Shown: positions 17,608-26,916, counted from the stretch's first letter. The stretch is DNA of 64,000 nt from JACTUA01 sp964551875 (GCA_964551875.1 CAZKEV010000004.1:11335-75334), one strand, 5' to 3'. The notes: generated by a model from the sequence alone, not told the origin. Made by a program: numbers and translations.

Positions 17608-20250
17608 ATGCCCCCAAAAAATCACATAGATCCCGGTACATGGCTCTGGAGTACCATGTACCATGAGACCGTTCAGCTCATAAATTCAAATGAAATCGGA
17701 GACCAGATCTATTATCGGGTTTGGGTTCCGGGAAAAAATGATGTACTCATTAGGTCTTCATCAGAATTTTTACCAATTGATCAGGCAACACCTTTATCGA
17801 GAGAGGAAATTATTTATCGTGCTGCCGCAGGGAAGGTCGCTGAAGCCCTCGCCCAGAACCCTCTCATCTCCCCTCTTTGTTCTGACGTGATCCCGCTTCC
17901 GCACCAGATCCATGCTCTCTCCCGAGCCATGCAGAAAGAGAAGGTCCGATATCTCCTTGCGGATGAGGTCGGTCTGGGGAAGACCATTGAAGCTGGATTG
18001 GTCATTAAAGAACTCAAAATCAGGAAGAGAATCAAACGCACCCTCATTCTGGCGCCAAAAGGACTGGTCCGGCAATGGATCGAGGAGATGCGCCAGAAAT
18101 TTAGTGAGGATTTCAAACTCCTCCTCCCCGACAGTGCTGAAAAGCTCACGGGCAGCGATGCGGATATCTGGCACCTCTTCGATCAGGTTGTTGTTTCCCT
18201 TGACTCGGTCAAACCATTGCGGTACCGAAGAGGATGGACGACACAGGAGATTGAGCAGTATAACCAAGCACGATTCAAGAACCTCATCACAGCGGGGTGG
18301 GACCTAATCATCATCGATGAATCCCATAAACTGGCCGGAACAAGTACACAGGTAGCACGGTACCGGTTGGGGAAAGGACTTGCATCAGCCGCTCCCCATC
18401 TCCTCTTGCTGTCTGCAACTCCTCATCAGGGGAAAACGGATGCATTTCTGCGGCTCATGAGTTTCCTTGACAAAAAGACCTTCCATGATGCCATGGAAGT
18501 TTCTCGGGATTTGGTTGCTGAATACGTCATAAGGACAGAGAAACGAAAAGCAATCGATGTTCACGGTCAGCCGCTCTTCAAACCCCGACATACCCAAATG
18601 ATGGCGATTACATGGAGCGCTGAACATGGACTCCAGGAGGACCTCTATCGCAAAGTCACAGAGTACGTCAGGTCAGGTTATAACAAAGCACGATCCGAGA
18701 ATCGGAATTATATCGGCTTCCTTATGGTGCTCATGCAGCGACTGGTCTCCAGCAGCACCCGAGCGGTACGGATTGCCCTTGAGCGGCGGTTGTCTATTCT
18801 TTCCCCGTCGTTGCCTCATAGAAAACCTTCATGCCAGATTGATGAAGACTGGTGGGACTTGGATGCGGAAGAGCGGGTTGCGATGCTTCTCTCTTGCGTG
18901 CCTCCCGCCTTTCGGGAAGAGTCCAATACAGTCAAAGATCTACTTGCGCTGGCCCGTAAATGTGAGTCAACCAGGCCGGATGCCAAAGCTGAGGTGCTCA
19001 ATGATCTCCTTCATAAGGTTCGTTCAAAGGAGAACAATCCTGATCTAAAATTCCTGATATTTACCGAATTTGTCACAACCCAGGAGATGCTCATGGAATT
19101 CCTTATCGGCCATGGGTTTTCTGTCGTATGCCTGAATGGATCAATGAGTATTGAAGATCGCCGAGTGGCCCAACAACAGTTCGCCGAGCAGGCCCACGTG
19201 ATGATCTCAACCGAAGCGGGAGGCGAAGGACTCAACCTCCAGTTCTGCCATATTGTCATCAATTACGATATTCCCTGGAATCCCATGCGTCTTGAACAAC
19301 GGATCGGTAGAGTTGACCGGATCGGGCAATCACATGAAGTCGAGGTGATTAATTTCCTCTTTTCCGGGACCGTTGAAGAGCGGGTCCATCAAATCCTCGT
19401 CGAGAAGTTAATGGTCATACTTCAGGACCTCGGATTTGACAAAATTGGTGATGTCCTCGACTCTGGTGAGGCAGAACGAAGCTTTGAGGATTTATACCTC
19501 CATGCAATACTTGAACCGGAGAAAGCGGAAGAGCGGCTGAATACCTTCATTTCGCATATCCAGGAACAAGCGAAAGACGAGTGTTCATCCCTAAAAATGC
19601 TCGGATCTGAAAATACACTCAGTACCCATGATGCGCGAGAATATTCCCAATCGCTCCTTCCTTTCTGGCTTGAAGCAATGGTGACGCACTACCTCACTTC
19701 CCGTGGTGGTACAGTGGGACGCGGTCTTTTCGGATATAATCTCGTGTTCCCCGATGGATACTCCATGAACAAGGTATCATTCACTCATAGTGACCCGGAA
19801 TCGTCAGGAACTCAGATAATCAACCTCTCAAATCGGAGAATAGCCCAGATCTTTCGCGAGATTCCCTACAATCATCCTGAACAACCAATAGCATATACCG
19901 TAATCACAGATCTTCCGAGAGATATCCGAGGTACCTGGTCACTCTGGCGTTTTGAGGTTTATGGAGAGAATGCTGATGCCGTCTATTATTTTCCCTATTT
20001 TATGACTTCCGAAGGAAAAGTGCTGATCACAACGGCAAAGACCATCTGGGAATCCTTGGCAAGGGGAAATTTCTCCTTCAACTCATCACAAAAGACCAAG
20101 AATATTAATGGAAAAAACATTGAAATTGAAATAAAGAAGAGAAGTGAAGAGATATTATCGGAAGGGAGAACTCGGCAAGAAATAACTGCTATCGATTATT
20201 ATCCGGTCCTTATCGTTAAGGTGGGAGGTGCAGATAGTGAACTGGCGTGA
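17608..20250 (+). CDS. brxHII: BrxHII, SNF2-type helicase of BREX type 3
   Basis: An 880-residue superfamily 2 helicase/translocase. Motif I is 'LADEVGLGKTIEAG' (about 115-128), motif II 'IIIDESHK' (near 236), motif III 'LSATPHQGK', motif V region 'STEAGGEGLNLQFC' and motif VI 'QRIGRVDRIGQ' (near 565). SNF2-like proteins move along duplex DNA rather than unwinding it. BrxHII is the helicase that defines type 3 BREX together with PglXI and BrxF. Its 3' end overlaps pglZ. Confidence 0.88.
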   Translation: MPPKNHIDPGTWLWSTMYHETVQLINSNEIGDQIYYRVWVPGKNDVLIRSSSEFLPIDQATPLSREEIIYRAAAGKVAEALAQNPLISPLCSDVIPLPHQIHALSRAMQKEKVRYLLADEVGLGKTIEAGLVIKELKIRKRIKRTLILAPKGLVRQWIEEMRQKFSEDFKLLLPDSAEKLTGSDADIWHLFDQVVVSLDSVKPLRYRRGWTTQEIEQYNQARFKNLITAGWDLIIIDESHKLAGTSTQVARYRLGKGLASAAPHLLLLSATPHQGKTDAFLRLMSFLDKKTFHDAMEVSRDLVAEYVIRTEKRKAIDVHGQPLFKPRHTQMMAITWSAEHGLQEDLYRKVTEYVRSGYNKARSENRNYIGFLMVLMQRLVSSSTRAVRIALERRLSILSPSLPHRKPSCQIDEDWWDLDAEERVAMLLSCVPPAFREESNTVKDLLALARKCESTRPDAKAEVLNDLLHKVRSKENNPDLKFLIFTEFVTTQEMLMEFLIGHGFSVVCLNGSMSIEDRRVAQQQFAEQAHVMISTEAGGEGLNLQFCHIVINYDIPWNPMRLEQRIGRVDRIGQSHEVEVINFLFSGTVEERVHQILVEKLMVILQDLGFDKIGDVLDSGEAERSFEDLYLHAILEPEKAEERLNTFISHIQEQAKDECSSLKMLGSENTLSTHDAREYSQSLLPFWLEAMVTHYLTSRGGTVGRGLFGYNLVFPDGYSMNKVSFTHSDPESSGTQIINLSNRRIAQIFREIPYNHPEQPIAYTVITDLPRDIRGTWSLWRFEVYGENADAVYYFPYFMTSEGKVLITTAKTIWESLARGNFSFNSSQKTKNINGKNIEIEIKKRSEEILSEGRTRQEITAIDYYPVLIVKVGGADSELA

Positions 20251-22159
20251 ACCGCTCCTGAAAAGAATTCTATCGACTGATTCACGCCTCGTCATTCTCC
20301 TGGATCCCGATAACCTCCTTCCCGACGAAAGATTTGCCGAGGAGATCCGCAAGTCCCAATACGATATTCTTACTTATCGAGACCCAATTGATTTTCGATT
20401 CCACTATGAATCCGATTACCGCAGTAAATGGGACAGAGATGAGGCTATCGGAAAGAAATTGCTCGTTACATTTCAGTCAGCGGATGCCGCTTCGGTTCCT
20501 GTGGATCTCAAACATGAAGGAACGGTACTGAAGATCACCATATCAGACGTTTTTCCGCTGTTCAATCCATTAATCCTAGAACAAATTGGAATCTCGTTAT
20601 TTGATGAAATCTCCACAAAATGCCAATTTTCGGGAAAAGAAAAACTGAGCGAATCGAATACACAAGAATTGATACTTAAATGCCTCTACGGAATTGAGCC
20701 TGACCAAATTACAACTTCAATACTATTTATTATCAAACTCTGCACCATTCACAATCAAAACCAGGAGATTCCAGCCATTCTGTGCGATTATATTGTAAAC
20801 AAAATAAAACAACAAGTTCAATTAGAAAATATACCTCTTCGTCAATTATTTGACCGAAATTACTTCTTCTCGTTTCTTCAGGGGCAATGGGGGCCTTATC
20901 TAAGATCAATTCTTGACGAATCCGTACCCGTTATCCCGTTTCATGATCCATCAATTCGGGTTTTTATTGATACATTCTTCTTTGACGGTCTCCTCCAGCC
21001 AATAGAATGTGAGCAATACTCCAGGCTTCCCCAATGGACTTTGTGTGGTGTGAAGATAGATCCATTCAATGACGCAAAACGACGAATTGAAGGATTAATG
21101 GGATTGCTTGATGGTCATCTACCGGATACCAATGCCAATTACAAAGAATGGATACGTGCGGCATGGCGATGGGCAGAAGTAATTTGTCTCTATTCTGGCT
21201 TTAAAAAGGAAAAATTGGATAGCACCCTTGATGTGAGGATAAAAAAAATCCATGCTGAAATTGAAGCTAACTTTGAAAAATGGGTCAAAGATAATTTCAG
21301 ATCTTTACAGAACACTCCATATCTCCCAAAGCCGGTGGTTGTTCATCATATCGTTCACTACCTCGCAGCACAATCGAAAAAGAAAATTGCTCTTCTCATC
21401 CTCGACGGGCTTGCTCTCGATCAGTGGACATTGATCCGACAGGACCTCCGATCTTCGTTTCGTTTTGAGGAGGAAGCTCTCTTCGCGTGGGTACCTACCC
21501 TCACTTCGATATCCCGCCGTGCAATCTTTTCTGGAGAGAACCCCTACGCTCTTGATGTTTCCCTTGAGGATTATGAGAGCGAAAGGCGCTTCTGGAATCA
21601 TTTCTGGATGTCTCATGGCTACAAGGACAATGAAATTGCGCTCATAAAGGCTCTTAAATTCAATGATTCGGAAGAAATCGAAGAAATTCACAATATTCAA
21701 AATAAACATGTGCTCGGCATCGTCATCAATACAATAGATGATCTCCTGAAAACTTCAGATATTACCACATCGGACCTTCACCAGTTTGTAAAAAATTGGA
21801 TAAACAAGGGACATTTTGTTCGCTTCATACAGAAATTATCGACTTGGGGCTTCGAGGTTTATATCAGTTCCGACCACGGAAATATCTGCAGTATAGGGAT
21901 CGGAAATATTCGTGAGGGAGTATTAGTTGAAGAGAAAAGTGCCAGGGCGAAGATTTATCAAAATACTCAATTGAGAGATCGTGCATACAGAGAGATTGGA
22001 GAGGGGATACCATATGATGACCCAGATTTTAATTATGCAGTATTACTTTCAGAAGGCCTGGCGGCATTTTATAAAGAAGGAGTAAAAATCATCTCTCACG
22101 GGGGAATATCCCTCGAGGAAATGGTTGTTCCATTTATTGCGATACATAGGGATGAGTAA
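20237..22159 (+). CDS. pglZ: PglZ, BREX alkaline phosphatase-like protein
   Basis: A 640-residue PglZ-domain protein. The phosphatase-like core has 'ALLILDGLALDQW' (near residue 388, metal-binding Asp), 'YISSDHGN' (near 546) and 'SHGGISLEEMVVPF' close to the end, all PglZ hallmarks. PglZ is the signature gene of BREX, and recent work on homologues points to metal-dependent nuclease or phosphodiesterase activity. I chose GTG 20237 because a GGAGGTG ribosome site lies 8 bases before it; GTG 20228 is an alternative. It overlaps brxHII and abuts brxA. Confidence 0.88.
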   Translation: MNWREPLLKRILSTDSRLVILLDPDNLLPDERFAEEIRKSQYDILTYRDPIDFRFHYESDYRSKWDRDEAIGKKLLVTFQSADAASVPVDLKHEGTVLKITISDVFPLFNPLILEQIGISLFDEISTKCQFSGKEKLSESNTQELILKCLYGIEPDQITTSILFIIKLCTIHNQNQEIPAILCDYIVNKIKQQVQLENIPLRQLFDRNYFFSFLQGQWGPYLRSILDESVPVIPFHDPSIRVFIDTFFFDGLLQPIECEQYSRLPQWTLCGVKIDPFNDAKRRIEGLMGLLDGHLPDTNANYKEWIRAAWRWAEVICLYSGFKKEKLDSTLDVRIKKIHAEIEANFEKWVKDNFRSLQNTPYLPKPVVVHHIVHYLAAQSKKKIALLILDGLALDQWTLIRQDLRSSFRFEEEALFAWVPTLTSISRRAIFSGENPYALDVSLEDYESERRFWNHFWMSHGYKDNEIALIKALKFNDSEEIEEIHNIQNKHVLGIVINTIDDLLKTSDITTSDLHQFVKNWINKGHFVRFIQKLSTWGFEVYISSDHGNICSIGIGNIREGVLVEEKSARAKIYQNTQLRDRAYREIGEGIPYDDPDFNYAVLLSEGLAAFYKEGVKIISHGGISLEEMVVPFIAIHRDE

Positions 22160-22885
22160 ATGTCGAAACGGATAGGCTTTGACCGATATATTACCATAGA
22201 ATGGCTCGACATGATAGCAGGATTGCTACAACATGAGAATGACATCAATAAAATCAGAGCATCAATGCATTCGTACCTCGAAAAAGAACTTCCTCATTAC
22301 GAGAGTCGAAAAAAAACTATCTCCATTCTTTTACGAATTTGGTATAAGGTTCCTGATGAATATAGGCCCCTACGAGATAGGGCCATAAAGATCCTTTCTA
22401 CAGCATCCCAAGAAGATCGTATCTGGATCCACTGGGGAATGACACTTCTTGCTTTTCCATTCTTTAGAGATATTATAACATGGTTGCATCGATGTTTTAC
22501 TTTGCATGATCATTGCACTATGGGCGAGGTACATCGGAAAATTGAGGAATCATGGGGCTATCGCACAACAATGAAACCTGCCATAAGAAAAGTGATTCAA
22601 TCTCTTATTTTATGGGGCGCAATAGATAAAAATTTAAATTCGCATGTTATTACCAGAAAGAAATCCTTTGCCGCATCAATAAAAGAAATAGAATTTTGGT
22701 TTTTATATGCAATTCTAGCTTCTGAAAATTCTCATTCGATACCTGTTGAGCGTATGAATAATATTCCAGCCGCGTTTCCTTTTTTACTGACTATAAATCC
22801 CTCTGACCTCGTAAAATCAGAGAATTTTTCCTTACAAATGGTTGGTGGAAAAACAGAGATTGTTCTAACAGAAGAAAATGTGTAA
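22160..22885 (+). CDS. brxA: BrxA, DUF1819-like BREX protein
   Basis: A 241-residue basic, mostly helical protein starting on the base after the pglZ stop. The pattern ('ETRKKTISILLRIWYK'-like N-terminal helices, then 'HWGMTLLAFPFFRDIITWLHRC' and 'VHRKIEESWGYRTTMKPAIRKVIQSLILWG') fits BrxA/DUF1819, a winged-helix DNA-binding protein. In type 3 BREX it is the last gene, as here. The assignment rests on position and these conserved blocks. The gene is AT-rich like the rest of the cluster, and composition returns to GC-rich at queC. Confidence 0.78.
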   Translation: MSKRIGFDRYITIEWLDMIAGLLQHENDINKIRASMHSYLEKELPHYESRKKTISILLRIWYKVPDEYRPLRDRAIKILSTASQEDRIWIHWGMTLLAFPFFRDIITWLHRCFTLHDHCTMGEVHRKIEESWGYRTTMKPAIRKVIQSLILWGAIDKNLNSHVITRKKSFAASIKEIEFWFLYAILASENSHSIPVERMNNIPAAFPFLLTINPSDLVKSENFSLQMVGGKTEIVLTEENV

Positions 22886-22995
22886 TCCACCGAGAGAGAA
22901 ATGTCCCCCCTTACCTGATCGACTACGCCATCCACCGCCCGAATAAATAATCTAGATAAAAGACAATGAAATTATCAGCGAGATCTGGATAGACC

Positions 22996-23646
22996 ATGCG
23001 CTCCCTCCTCATCCTCAGCGGCGGTGTCGACAGCACAACTCTATTGTATGATCTCAGAAGCCAGGGCTACGAAGTAGAGGCAATCACCTTCGACTACGGC
23101 CAGAAGCACAAGAAAGAGATTGAGTTCGCGAGGAAGACCTGCAAGAAACTGAATGTACCCAATACCGTCCTGGATCTCAAGATCTTAAACGAGGTCGCCC
23201 CGTCCAGTTTAACAAGAAACAATATCGAAGTCCCCGAAGGGCACTATACCGAGGAGTCGATGAAGGCGACCGTGGTCCCGAACAGGAACATGATCTTCCT
23301 CTCCCTCGCGGCGGCCCGGGCCATCGCGGGCGGCATCCCGCACCTCTTCTACGCGGCCCACTCGGGGGACCATGCCATCTACCCGGACTGCAGGCCGGTC
23401 TTTGTGAGCGCCATGGAGACGGCCCTCCACCTCTGCGACTGGACCGATATCACGCTCCATGCCCCGTACCTCCACCTCACCAAGGCCGATATCGTGAAGC
23501 TGGGCACCGGGCTCGGAGTCGATTACTCCCTCACCTGGACCTGCTACCGGGGAGAGGCCCTCGCCTGCGGGAAGTGCGGCTCCTGCACGGAGCGGCTCGA
23601 GGCGTTCAGGGAGGCGGGAGTGGAGGACCCGGTGGAGTACGGGTGA
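22996..23646 (+). CDS. queC: QueC, 7-cyano-7-deazaguanine synthase, complete anchor copy
   Basis: A 216-residue QueC. The PP-loop 'SGGVDSTTLLYDL' (residues 8-20) binds ATP. Four zinc cysteines are in the usual places at the end (Cys183, 191, 194 and 197 in 'TCYRGEALACGKCGSC'). It converts 7-carboxy-7-deazaguanine to preQ0, the precursor of archaeosine in archaeal tRNA. This is the intact gene; three same-strand copies of its 3' end follow at 24806, 26121 and 27706. Partial copies lacking the PP-loop cannot be active alone. Confidence 0.93.
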   Translation: MRSLLILSGGVDSTTLLYDLRSQGYEVEAITFDYGQKHKKEIEFARKTCKKLNVPNTVLDLKILNEVAPSSLTRNNIEVPEGHYTEESMKATVVPNRNMIFLSLAAARAIAGGIPHLFYAAHSGDHAIYPDCRPVFVSAMETALHLCDWTDITLHAPYLHLTKADIVKLGTGLGVDYSLTWTCYRGEALACGKCGSCTERLEAFREAGVEDPVEYG

Positions 23647-23715
23647 GGAAGGCGAATAAAAGAAGATTGCCAGTCACGGTGGTACGAGGGGTTTAAGGCG
23701 GAAGGATGAAACGGC

Positions 23716-24159
23716 TCATTCCCCGGGTCCTGTCTTTTCCAGGAGTTTTTCCATGCGGGTGAGGAAGGCGTGAGCACCCCTGACGGCGGATTCCACCTCC
23801 TCGCGTGAAGGGGCCGCCGAGAAGGAGTACTGGTCCATGTGGCGGGCGCTCCTCATCCTGCTGAACTGCGCAATCCATGTCGGTTCAAGAGCACCCCGTG
23901 CGGCGTACGAGCCGAGATAGAGCTCGACGCAGATATGGCTCTTCTCCCTGACGCCGTCCCGGTAGAGGATTGCCCGGGCGGCATGGAAGAAGGCATTGTA
24001 GCAGGAGATCAGAGAAGACCGGTTGGCACCGGCAACCAATGCCTTCTTCGCCTCCTCCTGCCAGACGCGGGACTGCTCCAGGGATCGCCTCGCCTTGGCC
24101 AGGGAAGGCTCGACCCTCCGTAACAGGTCCTTTGCGTAGCACTCTTCAAGCGAGGTCAA
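23716..24159 (-). CDS. HEPN-domain protein
   Basis: A 147-residue helical protein of the HEPN class ('RSSLISCYNAFFHAARAILYRDGVREKSHICVELYL' and 'FSRMRSARHMDQYSF' correspond to the conserved helices). It overlaps by 14 bases the end of the upstream nucleotidyltransferase gene, giving an antitoxin-first operon read on the minus strand. No Rx4HxY motif of the HepT type is seen, so this is the other HEPN group. It faces queC convergently and fills the first block after it. Confidence 0.75.
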   Translation of the reverse strand: MTSLEECYAKDLLRRVEPSLAKARRSLEQSRVWQEEAKKALVAGANRSSLISCYNAFFHAARAILYRDGVREKSHICVELYLGSYAARGALEPTWIAQFSRMRSARHMDQYSFSAAPSREEVESAVRGAHAFLTRMEKLLEKTGPGE

Positions 24160-24727
24160 AGCCCTTTCCCCTGAGCACGATGGCCGATCTCATGAAGGCG
24201 TGGTAGAAAGGGGGATCCTCCCTCTCCAGGTCCCCGAGTTTCTGGGGAGACAGGAAGAGGAGATGGACCTCCACCCCGAGATTCCCGGTCAGGATTGAGA
24301 TGAGCTCCCCCAGGGAAGCCTCACCGGGATAGTTCCTCGCGAATACCCAGAGATCCAGGTCGCTTCCCCTGGTATTCGTGCCCGTGGCCCAGGACCCGTA
24401 CATGCCAATCCCATCTGCCCACCCCGGCAGGGATATCACGGGCATGAGCCGATCCAGGTTCAGGAGGATCTTCACCGCCCTTGTGAGAGATCCATCTGCG
24501 GGCCGGTAAGATCGGCCTTCCCGGCTAAGAAGCCCGTGCCTGACAAGGAGGGGGAGATACCGGGAGACGGGGGCTTTTGAGAGGCCGGTAGCCCTGGAGA
24601 GAGACTGGACCGTGGAGGAGGGCTCAGAGAGGGCCTGCCGGAGGATCGAGACCCGCCCTTCAGTGCTGAACAGTTCGGAGAGCACAGATGATCTCTTTGT
24701 CCCCGGAAGATAAAAAATTGTTTCCAT
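24146..24727 (-). CDS. Nucleotidyltransferase with N-terminal winged helix
   Basis: A 193-residue two-domain protein. An N-terminal winged helix (residues 5-80, 'SSTVQSLSRATGLSKAPVSRYLPLLVRHGLLSRE') joins an MNT nucleotidyltransferase ('MYGSWATGTNTRGSDLDLWV', about 105-124, with GS and DxD). The winged helix would let the antitoxin control its own operon. I take ATG 24727 rather than the TTG at 24760, because the longer frame would run through the palindromic operator at 24731-24758. It is partner of the HEPN gene it overlaps. Confidence 0.8.
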   Translation of the reverse strand: METIFYLPGTKRSSVLSELFSTEGRVSILRQALSEPSSTVQSLSRATGLSKAPVSRYLPLLVRHGLLSREGRSYRPADGSLTRAVKILLNLDRLMPVISLPGWADGIGMYGSWATGTNTRGSDLDLWVFARNYPGEASLGELISILTGNLGVEVHLLFLSPQKLGDLEREDPPFYHAFMRSAIVLRGKGFDLA

Positions 24728-24730
24728 ACA

Positions 24731-24758
24731 AGCAACGAATCGTTGCTCTATCAGCAAC
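24731..24758 (-). promoter_or_regulatory. Triple half-site operator of the wHTH-MNT gene
   Basis: Three alternating half-sites AGCAAC, GTTGCT, AGCAAC at 24731, 24742 and 24753, each separated by exactly 5 bases, form two overlapping perfect palindromes. They end 3 bases before the start codon and would fit an autoregulating winged-helix antitoxin. Confidence 0.55.
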
Positions 24759-24805
24759 AATATGTTTCTTGAACGGCAACGGGCCCTGATGCTCCGGGGA
24801 GGGCA

Positions 24806-25017
24806 ACTGGACCGATATCACCCTCCATGCCCCGTACCTGCACCTCACCAAGGCCGATATCGTGGAGATCGGCGCGAGGCCCGGGGTCGACTACTCCCTT
24901 ACCTGGACCTGCTACCAGGGAGAGGAACGAGCATGCGGGAAATGCGGGGCCTGCACCGAGAGGATCGAGGCGTTCAGGGAGGCGGGGGTGAGGGACCCGG
25001 TGGAGTACTCAGATTAA
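24806..25017 (+). pseudogene. queC 3' fragment, copy 1
   Basis: This matches queC from Trp149 to the end, with all four zinc cysteines kept ('TCYQGEERACGKCGAC'). It has no start. The frame is open and ends with three different codons (TCA GAT TAA) after 'DPVEY'. It is the most divergent of the three queC fragments. Similarity starts abruptly at about 24806. Confidence 0.8.
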
Positions 25018-25042
25018 TAAGATCCACAAGAGCGTATTGAAT

Positions 25043-25393
25043 TCAGGTGTTTCCTGCGGGACGCAGGATATTCTCAATTTTTTCCTTCAGGTCAGGAATG
25101 TCTTTCTGGATGGTCTCCCACACAGCCTCGTAATCAACACCGAAATAATGATGGATGAGCTTGTCCCTCGTCCCTGCGGCCTTTTTCCACGGGATGGCAG
25201 GGTGATTCTCCTTGAATTCACTGGAAATATTCTTTGCTGCTTCACCGATGATGGTGAGCATCCTCTCGATACCTGCTCTTTCCAGGGGCCTGTCCTTCAG
25301 GTCTCCCGCTGAAGTAATGCTCCTGGAGAAATCCTCTATCTGGAGGATCGCGTCGTACATGTGCTGTATATAGGCGCGATCCCTCTGGTTCAT
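25043..25393 (-). CDS. hepT: HepT, HEPN RNase toxin (DUF86)
   Basis: A 116-residue DUF86 HEPN toxin. 'GTRDKLIHHYFGVD' contains the Rx4HxY motif: Arg and His form the RNase site, and the Tyr is the residue that MntA modifies with AMP in characterised MntA-HepT pairs. 'ERMLTIIGEAAKNIS' is another family block. It overlaps mntA by 4 bases, giving an antitoxin-first operon. It occupies the block between queC copies 1 and 2. Confidence 0.9.
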   Translation of the reverse strand: MNQRDRAYIQHMYDAILQIEDFSRSITSAGDLKDRPLERAGIERMLTIIGEAAKNISSEFKENHPAIPWKKAAGTRDKLIHHYFGVDYEAVWETIQKDIPDLKEKIENILRPAGNT

Positions 25394-25686
25394 CCCAGGA
25401 TCACCACTTCATCATGCCGGACCGAATCGATGAGGTAGGGGCTTACCGCCTTTTCGGTAAGGAGGTCCACCTTGAGGTGCAGAGCTTGTTCAAGCTCCTC
25501 TTCGATTCCTACAAGGTCGAAGAGGCTCTTAGGTTGGGCAAACCTGACGAGGATATCGATGTCGCTCCCCGGGCCTGCTTCCCCTCGTGCATAGGATCCA
25601 AAGACCGCGACTCTCCGGACCCCGTGGGGTTTCAGGATCCTGAGAATGGTCTCCTTCACTTCCCCTTGAAGCCGTTTACCGGTCAT
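25390..25686 (-). CDS. mntA: MntA, HepT-neutralising nucleotidyltransferase
   Basis: A 98-residue minimal nucleotidyltransferase with 'VFGSYARGEAGPGSDIDILV' (about residues 28-47; GS, DxD). 'KVDLLTEKAVSPYLID' is typical of the MntA group. MntA adds AMP to the HepT tyrosine and so switches off the RNase. It is cotranscribed with hepT and preceded by a second nucleotidyltransferase gene ending 12 bases upstream. A close paralogue lies at 29376-29672 without any hepT. Confidence 0.88.
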   Translation of the reverse strand: MTGKRLQGEVKETILRILKPHGVRRVAVFGSYARGEAGPGSDIDILVRFAQPKSLFDLVGIEEELEQALHLKVDLLTEKAVSPYLIDSVRHDEVVILG

Positions 25687-25698
25687 GTGAGAACCGTC

Positions 25699-25986
25699 CT
25701 ATGCATAGACGACCTCCGAAAGAATCGGTTCCCTCAGACGGGGCTTGATAGCTCCCTTCATCACAAGATCCACCTTCCGGCCAAAGAGGTCCTCGAGGTA
25801 GAACTTCAGATCAATGTAGTGATCGAAGTTCTTCTCCCCTTCCCGGAACTCCACGAGGACATCTACATCACTCTCGGGCTTCTCCTCTCCCCGCACGAAC
25901 GATCCGAAGATCCCGATCCGTTCCACTCCGAACCGGTTCCTGATCTCCTGCTCATGCTCGCGGAGGAGCGAGAGGGGAATTGTCAT
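25699..25986 (-). CDS. Second MNT-family nucleotidyltransferase in the hepT operon
   Basis: A 95-residue nucleotidyltransferase ('IFGSFVRGEEKPESDVDVLVEF', with DxD). 'HYIDLKFYLEDLFGRKVDLVM' is typical of the orphan subtype often found next to MntA. The extra copy may help modify HepT or have its own partner. Nearly the same protein is found at 29083-29379, again beside an MntA-like gene but in the opposite order. Confidence 0.85.
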   Translation of the reverse strand: MTIPLSLLREHEQEIRNRFGVERIGIFGSFVRGEEKPESDVDVLVEFREGEKNFDHYIDLKFYLEDLFGRKVDLVMKGAIKPRLREPILSEVVYA

Positions 25987-26120
25987 CGATCTCTGTTTAG
26001 GTTCTCCCGCTTTTTATAGGTATAGTGTTAAATGCAACGCGATTCGAGAGTAGAATCATTTAACACGACTGGAGAAGATCCAGAGGGTCTTTGATTGTAA
26101 GGGCGGTCATCACGAGGAAT

Positions 26121-26447
26121 ATACCGCACCTCTTCTACGCGGCCCACTCGGGGGACCATGCCATCTACCCGGACTGCAGGCCGGTCTTTGTGAGCGCCAT
26201 GGAGACGGCGCTCCACCTCTGCGACTGGCACGACGTCACCCTCCATGTCCCGTACCTGCACCTCACCAGGGCCGATATCGTGAAGATCGGCACCAGGCTC
26301 GGGGTCGACTACTCCCTCACCTGGACCTGCTACCGGGGAGAGGCCCTCGCCTGCGGGTTGTGCGGCTCCTGCACGGAGAGGCTGGAGGCGTTCAGGGAGG
26401 CGGGGGTGGAGGACCCGGTGGAGTACGCGGATTCGAAAGTGGAATAG
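26121..26447 (+). pseudogene. queC 3' fragment, copy 2
   Basis: The longest queC fragment, from about His115 to the end, with 'HLFYAAHSGDHAIYPDCRPVF' and the four zinc cysteines. Bases 26124-26228 differ from 23338-23442 of intact queC at only one of 105 positions, after which similarity falls. This mosaic suggests exchange with the intact gene. The end is extended by five codons past 'VEYAD'. No start codon is placed to make a QueC. Confidence 0.82.
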
Positions 26448-26463
26448 GAAGAAGAATGTCTCA

Positions 26464-26916
26464 TCAGGGAGAAGTTTTCCCGTAGCCCTTCCCGGTCAGG
26501 TGGGAAAAGACGATCTGGTTGATCTGTTCTGCATCCCTGACGGTTCCTTCGGCGGAGGCTTGTCCATACGTTAAACCATAATCGGCAGATTCGCGGGCAG
26601 TTTTCGCGTTCCGGATATCGGTAACAAGAGAGGCGGGCAGCAGCCCTTTATCGGTGAAAAGTTCCTCGATGGCAGCGATGAGGCAGTCATGGCTCTTTTC
26701 GGTATATCCGACGCTGAATAACAATGATTTGAAGGCATGGAACATGGAATAATACGCCTTGATGATGGTCCATTTATAGTCGGGTTCCCCGAGGGATCTC
26801 TTTGCTGATTCGAGATCTTTCTCTGCTTCTCTCATCTCGGCTTCAATGTCTCTGGTATTGACAGGGATTTTTCGTAAACCCCGCTTGCTGATACAATTAC
26901 GAAATTTATAGGACAT
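26464..26916 (-). CDS. HEPN-domain protein
   Basis: A 150-residue HEPN protein ('DYKWTIIKAYYSMFHAFKSLLFSVGYTEKSHDCLIAAIEELF' and 'TDIRNAKTARESADYGLTYG' are family blocks of the C-terminal HEPN group). It follows by 3 bases the wHTH-nucleotidyltransferase gene, so the two form a toxin-antitoxin operon read on the minus strand. An internal ATG near 'MREAEKDLE' is a possible shorter start. It fills the block between queC copies 2 and 3. Confidence 0.78.
   Translation of the reverse strand: MSYKFRNCISKRGLRKIPVNTRDIEAEMREAEKDLESAKRSLGEPDYKWTIIKAYYSMFHAFKSLLFSVGYTEKSHDCLIAAIEELFTDKGLLPASLVTDIRNAKTARESADYGLTYGQASAEGTVRDAEQINQIVFSHLTGKGYGKTSP

Noticed and set aside
23641..23769. 14-base repeat GGGTGAGGAAGGCG at the queC end and inside the HEPN gene
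   Set aside because: Short, GC-rich and inside coding sequence on the second site; likely chance.
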